From Kitasatospora phosalacinea (GTDB lineage Bacteria > Actinomycetota > Actinomycetes > Streptomycetales > Streptomycetaceae), in assembly GCF_000717185.1 (NCBI RefSeq), contig NZ_JNYE01000109.1:1-33736 (forward strand): a DNA stretch of 33,736 nucleotides, read 5' to 3'. Below are positions 16,941 to 23,802 of this stretch, piece by piece; within the stretch, counting starts at the first letter, position 1; each line of letters starts with the position of its first letter. The translations under genes and the position numbers were made by a program. The notes below the pieces were generated by a model, which saw nothing but the letters and a program-made list of their open reading frames with translations, ran no database searches and had not been told where the DNA came from.

Positions 16941-17073
16941 CGCGCGATAACGTCGGATTGGTCTGGTCCATCGCATGATCGACCCGCCGGGGAAACGACC
17001 CGTGGGCATGCGGAAGGCACTCCGCCCGCAGGGCCGAGGGCGCCGGGGTGCGCCGGTCGGGGCAGGGGGTGCG

Positions 17074-17090
17074 GCTGACGGATCGTCAGC
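17074..17090. promoter_or_regulatory. 7-3-7 perfect palindrome (likely operator)
   Basis: GCTGACG-GAT-CGTCAGC is a perfect inverted repeat in the middle of the divergent promoter region, followed two bases later by GACGG-A-CCGTC. The geometry fits a TetR-, GntR- or similar dimeric regulator. Confidence 0.6.
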
Positions 17091-17160
17091 AGACGGACCG
17101 TCATGGTCTGGCAACAGGCTGCCGTACCAGGCAAGTTGGCCGACCGGCGGTCACATTAGC

Positions 17161-17179
17161 GACGGGGTGCTCCCCCGTC
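17161..17179. promoter_or_regulatory. 7-5-7 hairpin in divergent region
   Basis: GACGGGG and CCCCGTC enclose TGCTC. It could be an operator or an RNA stem in a long leader of the rightward transcript; a terminator role is unlikely this far from any stop codon. Confidence 0.4.
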
Positions 17180-17257
17180 AACGCGCTCGGCGGGCTCGAC
17201 GGCGGCGGGGCCGGGCGGCGGAATTCCGGCCCGGTTCGCGGATTCGGGCAACGGGTC

Positions 17258-17286
17258 TTGACACCCGGTCAATTCAGCGTTGAAAG
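17258..17286 (+). promoter_or_regulatory. candidate promoter for rightward operon
   Basis: TTGACA at 17258-17263 is a perfect -35 hexamer. After 17 bases comes TGAAAG (17281-17286), a poor -10, so the assignment is tentative. It lies about 60 bases before the AMP-ligase start. Confidence 0.4.
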
Positions 17287-17346
17287 TTCGGCGTGGGAAT
17301 TTCACAGGTTCCCCACGACCGTGCCAGGAAGAGGTTCGGGTTCTCC

Positions 17347-18831
17347 ATGAAAGATGTTGCGGCAGCTCCGGCGAACAGCATGGGAGCGCTCCCACAGGCT
17401 CCTTCCGGGTCGTTGGGGCCCGAATGGGTCGACGAGGTGCTCCTGCGCGGCCCGGGCGGCGAGCCCTGCCTCTTCTTCGGTGCCGACGACCCGGTCACCC
17501 GGGACGGGCTGCGTCGGCTGGTCCAGGAGCGGCAGGCCGCGCTGGGCGCGGCCGGGCTGCGCCGGGGCGGGTCGGCGGCGATCCGGCTGGCGCCCTCGCT
17601 CGAACTGGTCGTCCAGCTGCTGGCCTGCTGGCGGGCCGGGGCCCGGGCGGCGCTGCTCGACCACCGGCTGACCCCGTTCGAGGCGGAGCGGGCGCTGGAG
17701 CGGCTGGCGCCGCAGGTGGTGGTCACGGCCGAGCACCCGGTGCCGGGCGGCCCGCCGCGCGGCCACTACCCGCAGCGCGCGGTGCTCACCGCCCGGCCGG
17801 GGCGCCCGGCCGAGGGGCCGCACGCGCTGGTGCAGCTCAGCTCGGGGTCGACCGGCCCGGCGAAGGTGATCGGGCGGACGGCGGCCGACCTGGTCGCCGA
17901 GCTCGACCGGTACGCCCGGATCGACGGGGTGCCGCGGGCGGGCGAGCGGATGGTGTCGCTGGCCTCGCCGGTGCACGTGCTCGGCCTGGTCGGCGGCCTG
18001 CTGCACTGCCTGCACGCGGGCGTCCGGCTGGCCTTCCCGGAGCGGGTGACGGCGCGGGGCGTCCTGGACGCGGTCGCGGCCGGCCCCGAGCCGACCACCC
18101 TGCTGGGCGTGCCGTTCCACCTGGAGCTGCTCGGCTGGCACCCGGACCCGCCGCGGCTCCCCCAGCTCACCGGCATGACCACCGGCGGCGAGCCGGTCCG
18201 CGCCGAGCTGCACGAGGCGTTCGTCGACCGGTACGGCGTCCGGCTGGGCTGCATGTACGGGATGACCGAGGTCGGCGTGATCGCCACCGACCTGCACGGG
18301 GCGCACCGCCCCGAACTGACGCCCGCGCCGGGCCTGGGCGTGCGCGCGGTGGACGGCGAACTGCTGGTCTCCGCCGCGCGCTCGCCGTACCTGGACGACG
18401 CCGGGGCGGAGCGCTGGGCCGACGGCTGGCTGCGCACCCGGGACGGCGGGTCCGTGGACGCCGCGACCGGGCGGGTCCTGGTCCGCGGGCGGCTGGACTC
18501 GCAGGTGTCGGTCGGCGGGCTGAAGGTCGACCTGACCGAGGTCGAGCACACCGTCCTCGCGCTGCCCGAGGTCGAGTCCGCGGTCGTCCTGCACGGCTCG
18601 GTGATCGAGGCGTACCTGGTGCTCGCCCCCGGCGGCACCGCGGCCCGGGTCGAGGAGCAGCTGGCCGGGCGGCTGGCAGCGTACAAGCGGCCCCGACTGC
18701 TGCACGTGCTCGGGCAGATGCCGCGCACGGCCACCGGGAAGCCGGTGCGCGAGCGCTCGGCGCTGGCGGCGGCGGTCGCGACGACGGCGGCGGCGGCGAG
18801 CGCGGCGGCGAGCGCCGGCTCGGGGCGCTGA
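17347..18831 (+). CDS. AMP-ligase 1 (ANL superfamily acyl-adenylating enzyme)
   Basis: This 494-residue stand-alone adenylating enzyme would activate a carboxylic acid as acyl-AMP and load it on a carrier protein or CoA. Core motifs are present: phosphate loop LSSGSTGPAKV near residue 162, TTGGEP near 277, YGMTEVG near 303, hinge region LDSQVSVGGLKV near 390 and catalytic Lys in PRTATGKPV near 460. It is shorter than acyl-CoA synthetases, like stand-alone aryl-ACP ligases. The ATG at 17347 is preferred (AGGAAGAGG about 13 bases upstream); GTG 17293 and ATG 17380 are alternatives. It is the first gene of the rightward operon, next to two carrier proteins, so loading an aryl or other starter on one of them is the natural role (inference). 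Confidence 0.87.
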   Translation: MKDVAAAPANSMGALPQAPSGSLGPEWVDEVLLRGPGGEPCLFFGADDPVTRDGLRRLVQERQAALGAAGLRRGGSAAIRLAPSLELVVQLLACWRAGARAALLDHRLTPFEAERALERLAPQVVVTAEHPVPGGPPRGHYPQRAVLTARPGRPAEGPHALVQLSSGSTGPAKVIGRTAADLVAELDRYARIDGVPRAGERMVSLASPVHVLGLVGGLLHCLHAGVRLAFPERVTARGVLDAVAAGPEPTTLLGVPFHLELLGWHPDPPRLPQLTGMTTGGEPVRAELHEAFVDRYGVRLGCMYGMTEVGVIATDLHGAHRPELTPAPGLGVRAVDGELLVSAARSPYLDDAGAERWADGWLRTRDGGSVDAATGRVLVRGRLDSQVSVGGLKVDLTEVEHTVLALPEVESAVVLHGSVIEAYLVLAPGGTAARVEEQLAGRLAAYKRPRLLHVLGQMPRTATGKPVRERSALAAAVATTAAAASAAASAGSGR

Positions 18832-18846
18832 CGCCCCACCCCACCC

Positions 18847-18912
18847 ACTTGTCCGACTTATCCGACTTGTCCGATCGAGCAAGAGAACGAAGAAGAAGAG
18901 GAAGAGGAAGGA
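18847..18912 (+). repeat. 9-bp triple repeat and polypurine leader before ACP1
   Basis: ACTTGTCCG, ACTTATCCG and ACTTGTCCG stand in tandem at 18847-18873. They are followed at 18881-18912 by an almost pure A/G tract made of AAG and AGG units that ends in a ribosome-binding-like AAGGA about 6 bases before the ATG at 18919. It is AT-rich for this genome. Confidence 0.8.
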
Positions 18913-18918
18913 ACGGCG

Positions 18919-19200
18919 ATGTCCATCGAGACCGGCTCCCTGGCGGAGATCCGCGCGTTCGTGCTGTCCGCGCTGCGCGAGATGAACTACGACACCACCG
19001 GCGTCGACGACGACACCAGGCTCGGCCCGGCCGGGGCGGACCTGGAGTCGCTGGCGCTGGCCGAGCTGGGCGTCCGGGTGGAGGAGCGGTTCGGCGTCCG
19101 GTTCGACGACGACGAGGCGGAGCTGCTGGGCACCATGACGGTCGGCGAGTTCGGTGCGGCGGTGGCCGCCCGGCTGGGGTCCGCGGCGGCGGGGCGCTGA
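18919..19200 (+). CDS. acyl carrier protein 1
   Basis: This 93-residue four-helix carrier has Ser44 in DLESLALAEL (Glu precedes the Ser instead of the usual Asp) as the predicted phosphopantetheine attachment site, helix I LAEIRAFVLSALREM and a C-terminal helix TVGEFGAAVAARLG. The strongly acidic helix II region (RFDDDEAELL) is typical of polyketide-type ACPs. The ATG at 18919 is fixed by the purine-rich AAGGA. It directly follows AMP-ligase 1 and directly precedes a second carrier, so the two probably divide starter loading and chain extension. The likely activator is the phosphopantetheinyl transferase at the right edge. Confidence 0.9.
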   Translation: MSIETGSLAEIRAFVLSALREMNYDTTGVDDDTRLGPAGADLESLALAELGVRVEERFGVRFDDDEAELLGTMTVGEFGAAVAARLGSAAAGR

Positions 19201-19202
19201 CC

Positions 19203-19427
19203 GTGGCGGCCACGGCGCGGGAGGAAGTGGTGGCGCTGCTCGCGGAGTTCGGCGGGCGGGCGCCGCAGGAGGTGCCGGAGCGGGTCGACTCGATGGAGCT
19301 GGCCTGGCTGGCGCACGTGCTGGAGCAGCGGCACGGGTGGCCGTTGGACGACGACGCGCTGTCCCGGATCGCCACGGTCGCCGACGCGGCGCGGCTGCTG
19401 GAGGGGCTCCGGGCCGCGGAGCGGTAG
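19203..19427 (+). CDS. acyl carrier protein 2 (short)
   Basis: This 74-residue protein starts at the GTG two bases after the ACP1 stop. The predicted attachment Ser30 is in RVDSMELAWLAHVLE, preceded by an amphipathic helix (AREEVVALLAEFGG) and followed by ATVADAARLLEGL as helix IV. The loop between helix I and the Ser is about ten residues shorter than in ACP1, so the fold is compact but plausible. It is probably co-translated with ACP1. A second carrier beside a ligase and ketosynthases recalls the ApeE/ApeF pair of aryl-polyene clusters (inference). Confidence 0.78.
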   Translation: MAATAREEVVALLAEFGGRAPQEVPERVDSMELAWLAHVLEQRHGWPLDDDALSRIATVADAARLLEGLRAAER

Positions 19428-19439
19428 CGGCGGGCGGGT

Positions 19440-19459
19440 ACCGGCCCCGTACGGCCGGT
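19440..19459 (+). promoter_or_regulatory. 7-6-7 hairpin after ACP2
   Basis: ACCGGCC and GGCCGGT enclose CCGTAC, 12 bases after the ACP2 stop. Together with the stronger hairpin at 19487-19510 it may protect or attenuate the transcript between the carrier genes and the ketosynthases. Confidence 0.45.
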
Positions 19460-19486
19460 CCGCCCTCTCCGCACGCGGGCGGTCCG

Positions 19487-19510
19487 CCGTCCGCGCACGG
19501 GCGCGGACGG
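19487..19510 (+). terminator. 10-4-10 perfect hairpin inside the operon
   Basis: CCGTCCGCGC, loop ACGG and GCGCGGACGG form a perfect 10-bp GC stem in the 150-base gap between ACP2 and ketosynthase 1. There is no T-run. Because the genes on both sides belong together, a partial terminator or mRNA-processing stem is more likely than a true operon end. Confidence 0.55.
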
Positions 19511-19577
19511 AACGCGCGGGAGACCGCGGCACAGTCAACGGCCCTGCGGGGCGAGCGAACCAGGGAGGTGAACGACG

Positions 19578-20750
19578 GTGACCGACACCGTACTGACGGC
19601 CCGTCGGGGCCCCCGGTCCGTGGTGGTCGGCGGGATGGGGGTGCTGAGCGCGTTCGGGCGGGGGGTGGGGCCGCTGCTCGGGGCGGCGGTGGCGGGGCGG
19701 TCGGGGTTCGGGCCGGTGGAGCGGTTCGAGGTGGCGGGGCGGCGGGTGGACCGGGCCGCGCTGCACCCCGGGGAGCCTTTGCTGGAACGGGAGTTGGACC
19801 GGGTGGTCGACGAGGCGTGCGGGTCGGCGGGGCTGTCCGCGGCGCAGCGGGCCGGGTGTCCGCTGTACCTGGCGGTGCACGGCGATCCGGCGCTGGCCCG
19901 GGCGGCGCCGGTGTGGCGGCCGGGGCACGCGGTGGGGGCGTTCGCGGCCGGGGTGGCGCGGCGGACGGGGCTGGCCGGGGGCGGCCGGGCGTACACCTCG
20001 GGGTGCACGGCTTCGGCGGACGCGGTGGCGGACGCGGCTTCGGCGGTGGCCCGCGGGCGGGTGGAGCGGGTGGTGGTGGCGGCCGGGTACCTGGTGGAGC
20101 CGGACCAGTTCGCGGTGTTCGACGCGGGCGGGGCGCTGGCCCGGGACGGGCGGGTGCGCCCGTTCAGCGCGGGCCGGTCGGGGCTGCTGCTGGGGGACGG
20201 GGTGGCCGCGCTGGTGGTGGAGTCGGCGGACGCGGCGCGGGCCCGGGGCGCGGATCCGCTGGCGGTGCTGGCGGGTTGGGGCCGGGCGGGCGACGCGCAC
20301 CACGTGTGCCGGCCGCGGCCGGACGGGGCGGGGCTGGCCCGGGCGATCGGGGCGGCGCTGCTGCGCGGCGGGGTCGGTCCGGAGCGGGTCGGGTACGTGA
20401 ACGCGCACGGTGCGGGCAGCGTGCTGGGCGATGCGGCCGAGGCGGCGGCGCTGCACCGGGCGCTCGGGCCGGTGGCGGCGCGGGTGCCGGTCTCCTCGTC
20501 GAAGTCGGTGCACGGCCAGGCGCTGGAGGCCGGGGCGCTGCTCGAACTGGTGGTGACGGTGGCCGCGTTGCGGGCCGGTCGGCTGCCGGTGAACGCGGGC
20601 CTGCTGGGGCCGGACCCGGACTGTCCGCTGAGCCTGGTGCGGGCGTCCGGGGAGCCCGGGGCCCCCGCCGGGCCGCCGGTCGGCCTCGCGCTGAGCCTGA
20701 GCACGGCCTTCGGCGGCGCGAACGCGGCGCTGCTGGTGGGCCTCCCGTGA
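19578..20750 (+). CDS. ketosynthase 1 (FabF-like)
   Basis: This 390-residue thiolase-fold beta-ketoacyl-ACP synthase would perform decarboxylative Claisen extension on ACP-bound chains. The Cys-His-His triad is present: Cys in YTSGCTASAD near residue 137, His in NAHGAGS near 276 and His in SKSVHGQALEAGA near 311. It is somewhat short and diverged (GAGS rather than GTGT; an active-site VHGQALEA rather than TGHLLGA), so it may have a special substrate. The GTG at 19578 has GGGAGGTG 7 bases upstream. The next gene starts inside its stop codon (GTGA). With the half protein and ketosynthase 2 it forms a discrete iterative ketosynthase set. Confidence 0.9.
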   Translation: MTDTVLTARRGPRSVVVGGMGVLSAFGRGVGPLLGAAVAGRSGFGPVERFEVAGRRVDRAALHPGEPLLERELDRVVDEACGSAGLSAAQRAGCPLYLAVHGDPALARAAPVWRPGHAVGAFAAGVARRTGLAGGGRAYTSGCTASADAVADAASAVARGRVERVVVAAGYLVEPDQFAVFDAGGALARDGRVRPFSAGRSGLLLGDGVAALVVESADAARARGADPLAVLAGWGRAGDAHHVCRPRPDGAGLARAIGAALLRGGVGPERVGYVNAHGAGSVLGDAAEAAALHRALGPVAARVPVSSSKSVHGQALEAGALLELVVTVAALRAGRLPVNAGLLGPDPDCPLSLVRASGEPGAPAGPPVGLALSLSTAFGGANAALLVGLP

Positions 20751-21391
20751 GCCCCCTGGACCTCGCGCCGCTGAACCTCTCCCGGCTGGACCTCTCGCAC
20801 CTGGACCTGCCGCGGGAGGCGGCGGACCTCGGGCTGCGGGTGCTGGCCGCCGGGCGGTGGCCGGAGTCGGTGGCGGACGTGGCGCTGCCGGTGCTGCCCG
20901 GGTTCACCGGGTCCTCGTTCAGCCCGCTGGCCGCCGCGGCCGCCGGGCGCTGCCTGGACGCGTACGCGTACGGGCCGGGTTCCGCCGAACTGCCGGTCAC
21001 CGCCGTGGTGGTGGCCAGTGCGCTGGGGGACGTGGCGGGCGCGGTACGGGTGGCGGAGGCGGTGGACGGCGGGGGCCGGCTGGGGCCGCTGCTGTTCTTC
21101 CAGGCCGTGCCGAACGCGGTGGCCGGGCACCTGGCGGCGCGCCGGGGGCTGACCGGTCCGGTGGTGTGCGTCGGCGGCGCGCGGTCCGGGTTCGAGGTCG
21201 CCGAGGTGCTGCTCGCGGACGGGGACGCCGAGTTGGCGCTGCTGGTCCTGGTCGAGCAGGCGGCCGGGCCGGGCGGGGCGGGACGGGTGGACCGGGCCGC
21301 CGCCGTCCTGCTCGCGCCGCAGGAGCACTGTCCCACTCACCGTCAACTGGAGGGAGCACGGCCATGGGTAACGCCACGGGCACGGCTGTGA
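20747..21391 (+). CDS. ketosynthase N-terminal-like half protein (chain-length-factor-like)
   Basis: This 214-residue protein corresponds only to the first half of a ketosynthase. Residues about 75-180 follow the beta-ketoacyl synthase N-terminal-like pattern found in ApeC-type chain length factors of aryl-polyene clusters (LLFFQAVPNAVAGHLAARRGLTGPVVCVGG, split over strand and helix, then a second helix and ALLVLVEQA). Where a ketosynthase has its nucleophile the sequence reads GGARSGFEV, without Cys, so it is not a catalyst by itself. The first 30 residues contain a Leu-rich repeat (LDL..LNLSRLDLSHLDLP). The GTG at 20747 overlaps the KS1 stop by 4 bases. It probably partners KS1 or KS2 as a non-catalytic subunit. 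Confidence 0.75.
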   Translation: MSPLDLAPLNLSRLDLSHLDLPREAADLGLRVLAAGRWPESVADVALPVLPGFTGSSFSPLAAAAAGRCLDAYAYGPGSAELPVTAVVVASALGDVAGAVRVAEAVDGGGRLGPLLFFQAVPNAVAGHLAARRGLTGPVVCVGGARSGFEVAEVLLADGDAELALLVLVEQAAGPGGAGRVDRAAAVLLAPQEHCPTHRQLEGARPWVTPRARL

Positions 21392-22671
21392 GCACGTCCG
21401 CGCGCACGACCGCGCGCACGGACGTCACGGTCACCGGGATGGGCGTGGTGACGCCGGTCGGCGGGAGCGCCGCGGCGGTGTTCGACGCGATGTGCGAGGG
21501 CCGGTCGGGGCTCCGCCGGCCGGATCCGGACGGGCCGTTGGCCGGGTCGCTGGAGGTGGCGGGGTTCGCGCCGCCGATCGATCCGGTGTCGGTGCTGCCC
21601 GCGCCGGAGACCCGGGTGGTGGACCGGTACATCGTGATGGCGCTGCGGGCGGCGGCGGACGCGCTGGCGGACGCCGGGATCGTGGCGGGCCGGGACGTGG
21701 ACCCGTACCGGATCGCGGTGGTGCTGTCCGGGACGGGCGGGCTGGCGACGCTGGAGTCGCAGGTGGTGGCGCGCACGGAGCGCGGGCGGCTGGGGGTGAG
21801 CCCGTACCTGCTGCCGGGGATGCTGCCGAACATGGCGGCGGCCCGGGTGGCGATCGGGCACGGCATCCGGGGCTACAGCTCCTCGGTGGGGACGGCGTGC
21901 GCGGCGGGGGCGCAGTCGGTCGCGGAGGGGTGGCGGCTGCTGCGCGAGGGGGTGGCGGACGTGGTGGTGGCGGGCTGTTCGGAGGCGCCGCTGTTCCCGA
22001 CGCTGGCCGACACCTTCGCCAACGCCCGTGCGCTGGCCCGTGGTTGGGCCGACGACCCGGCGGGGGCGAGCCGTCCGTTCGACCGGCGGCGGGGCGGCCT
22101 GGTGCTGGGCGAGGGCGCGGGCGTGCTGGTGCTGGAGCGGGCCGCGCACGCGGACGGCCGGGGCGCGGCGGGGTACGCGGACGTACTGGGCTGGGGGGCG
22201 ACCAACGACGCGCACCACCCGACCACGCCGCACCCGGACGGGGACGGCGCGGCGGCCTGCATGCGGCTGGCGCTGCGCTGCGCGGGCCTGGCCGCGGGGG
22301 ACGTGGGCTACGTGAACGCGCACGGCACCGGCACCCGGCTGGGCGACCGGGCGGAGGCCTCGGCGGTGCGCCGGGTGTTCGGGGCGGACGGGCCGCCGGT
22401 GAGCGCGACCAAGGCGGTCACCGGCCACCTGCTGGGCGCCTCGGGGGTGGTGGAGACGGCGGTGTCGGTGCTGGCGCTGCGGCGCGGGCTGCTGCCGCCG
22501 ACGCACAACCTGGACGACCCGGATCCGGAGTGCGCGCTGGACCACGTCCGCAAGGGGGCGCGTCCGGCGCCCGGGGTCCGGTACGCGGTCGCGAACTCGT
22601 TCGGGTTCGGCGGCCACAACGTCAGCCTGGTGCTGGGCCCGCCGAGCACCCGCCTGGCCCGGCAGGTCTGA
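21364..22671 (+). CDS. ketosynthase 2 (FabF-like)
   Basis: This 435-residue canonical beta-ketoacyl-ACP synthase II has Cys in VGTACAAGAQS near residue 178, His in NAHGTGTRLGD near 318, His in ATKAVTGHLLGASG near 355 and the C-terminal SFGFGGHNVSLVL. All catalytic residues are intact and the length is normal. The ATG at 21364 is chosen because GGAGGGA lies just upstream; it overlaps the previous gene by 28 bases. An alternative GTG at 21388 would give the 4-base overlap seen elsewhere in the operon. It probably forms a heterodimer with KS1 or the half protein, or does separate rounds of extension. A 63-base AT-richer gap follows before HmaS. Confidence 0.92.
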   Translation: MGNATGTAVSTSARTTARTDVTVTGMGVVTPVGGSAAAVFDAMCEGRSGLRRPDPDGPLAGSLEVAGFAPPIDPVSVLPAPETRVVDRYIVMALRAAADALADAGIVAGRDVDPYRIAVVLSGTGGLATLESQVVARTERGRLGVSPYLLPGMLPNMAAARVAIGHGIRGYSSSVGTACAAGAQSVAEGWRLLREGVADVVVAGCSEAPLFPTLADTFANARALARGWADDPAGASRPFDRRRGGLVLGEGAGVLVLERAAHADGRGAAGYADVLGWGATNDAHHPTTPHPDGDGAAACMRLALRCAGLAAGDVGYVNAHGTGTRLGDRAEASAVRRVFGADGPPVSATKAVTGHLLGASGVVETAVSVLALRRGLLPPTHNLDDPDPECALDHVRKGARPAPGVRYAVANSFGFGGHNVSLVLGPPSTRLARQV

Positions 22672-22734
22672 GCAACTTCCGTGCACAACAAGCAATCTGA
22701 CGCACCGTCGGTGAAGATAAGGAACTGCTACGCG
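22672..22734 (+). other. AT-richer gap before HmaS
   Basis: This 63-base gap follows ketosynthase 2. It is clearly richer in A/T than the flanking genes and ends in AAGGA about 11 bases before the HmaS ATG. It marks the join between the ketosynthase block and the hydroxymandelate block and may carry a secondary promoter; no hexamers are convincing. Confidence 0.35.
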
Positions 22735-23802
22735 ATGGATTTCCTCGATCTCGACCACGTCGAGTTCCACGTGGGGGACGCCCGCCAGGCGGCGTACGTG
22801 CTGTCCGCGGGGCTCGGTTTCCGCCTGCTGGCGCAGGGCGGGCCGGAGACCGGTCTGCCGGGGCAGCGCAGTCTGCTGCTGGGGCAGGGCGGCTGCCGGG
22901 TGCTGCTGACCTCGGGCCTGGAGCCGGGGCACCCGGCGGCGCGGTACGTCGCCCGGCACGGGGACGGGGTGGCGGTGCTGGCGTTCGGCGTCCGGGACGC
23001 GGCGGCCGCGTACGCGGGTGCGGTGTCCGGCGGGGCGCTGGGGCTGGAGCCGCCGCGGGAGCGGGGCGGGGTGGTGACGGCGGTGGTGTCGGGGTTCGGT
23101 GACGTGGTGCACCGGCTGGTGCAGCGGCCCGGCGCGGGCGGCGGGTTCCTGCCGGGGCTGGTGGCGGTGCCGGGGGCCCCGGAGCCGGGGCCGGAGCTGG
23201 TGCGGGCGGTCGACCACGCGGCGGTGTGCGTGCCGGACGGGCAGTTGGACGCCACGGTGGCGTACTACTGCGAGGCGTTCGGGTTCGAGGTGGTCTTCGA
23301 GGAGTACATCGAGGTCGGCCGGCAGGGCATGTTCTCCCGGGTGGTGCAGAGCCCGTCGGGCGGGATCACCCTGACGCTGATCCAGCCGGACGGGTCGCGC
23401 GAGCCGGGGCAGGTGGACGACTTCCTGGCCTGGCACGGCGGCCCGGGCGTGCAGCACCTGGCGCTGTCCTGCGGCGACGTGGCGGCGGCGGTGGACGCGA
23501 TGGCGGGGCGCGGGGTCGGGTTCGCGCCGACGCCGGACGCCTACTACGACACGCTGCCGGTCCGTCCGGCGGAGCGGCTGCGCAGCCGCGGGATCCTGCT
23601 GGACCGGGACCACTGGGGCGAGCTGTACCAGATCTTCGCGACCTCGCTGCACGTGCGGCGGACGTTCTTCTGGGAGCTGATCGAGCGGCACGGCGCCCGC
23701 ACCTTCGGCACCGCGAACATCCCGGCGCTGTACGCGGCCAAGGAGCGCGAGCTGGCGGCCCTGCGGGTGCCGGCGGCGCGCGGCGGGGTGGTGGCGAAGT
23801 GA
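22735..23802 (+). CDS. hmaS: 4-hydroxymandelate synthase
   Basis: This Fe(II) dioxygenase converts 4-hydroxyphenylpyruvate and O2 to (S)-4-hydroxymandelate and CO2. The 355-residue protein follows the Amycolatopsis glycopeptide HmaS closely in its two vicinal-oxygen-chelate domains. Fe ligands His161 (VDHAAVC), His241 (GVQHLAL) and Glu314 (FFWELIERHG) are present. The discriminating stretch reads ITLTLIQP (211-218), with Thr where 4-hydroxyphenylpyruvate dioxygenase has the Pro-x-Asn motif, which argues for mandelate rather than homogentisate formation. The ATG at 22735 matches the family N-terminus. Its partner oxidase is at 32,151. Together they give the 4-hydroxybenzoylformate known from 4-hydroxyphenylglycine pathways. 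Confidence 0.9.
   Translation: MDFLDLDHVEFHVGDARQAAYVLSAGLGFRLLAQGGPETGLPGQRSLLLGQGGCRVLLTSGLEPGHPAARYVARHGDGVAVLAFGVRDAAAAYAGAVSGGALGLEPPRERGGVVTAVVSGFGDVVHRLVQRPGAGGGFLPGLVAVPGAPEPGPELVRAVDHAAVCVPDGQLDATVAYYCEAFGFEVVFEEYIEVGRQGMFSRVVQSPSGGITLTLIQPDGSREPGQVDDFLAWHGGPGVQHLALSCGDVAAAVDAMAGRGVGFAPTPDAYYDTLPVRPAERLRSRGILLDRDHWGELYQIFATSLHVRRTFFWELIERHGARTFGTANIPALYAAKERELAALRVPAARGGVVAK

Larger units (their letters stand above)
16874..17346. promoter_or_regulatory. divergent promoter region of the biosynthetic cluster
   Basis: This 473-base gap separates the two divergent operons and is the only sizeable non-coding space in the cluster. It is noticeably less GC-rich than the genes. It holds heptamer direct repeats near the methyltransferase start (16923-16940), a 17-bp palindrome (17074-17090), a GACGG-A-CCGTC element just after it (17092-17102), a hairpin (17161-17179) and a TTGACA box (17258-17263). 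No regulator gene is visible in the cluster part of this window. Confidence 0.75.

Noticed and set aside
19487..19510. True operon end between ACP2 and ketosynthase 1
   Set aside because: Genes on both sides belong to one pathway and run the same way, and the hairpin lacks a T-run; treated as a possible attenuator or processing site.
19578..22671. Classical aromatic type II PKS (KS-alpha/KS-beta plus cyclases)
   Set aside because: The partner protein is a half-length ApeC-like protein, not a full KS-beta with the Gln replacement; no cyclase, aromatase or ketoreductase is present.
22735..23802. Reading the vicinal-oxygen-chelate protein as 4-hydroxyphenylpyruvate dioxygenase (tyrosine catabolism)
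   Set aside because: The Thr-containing ITLTLIQP stretch, overall match to glycopeptide HmaS and an Hmo gene in the same operon favour 4-hydroxymandelate synthase.
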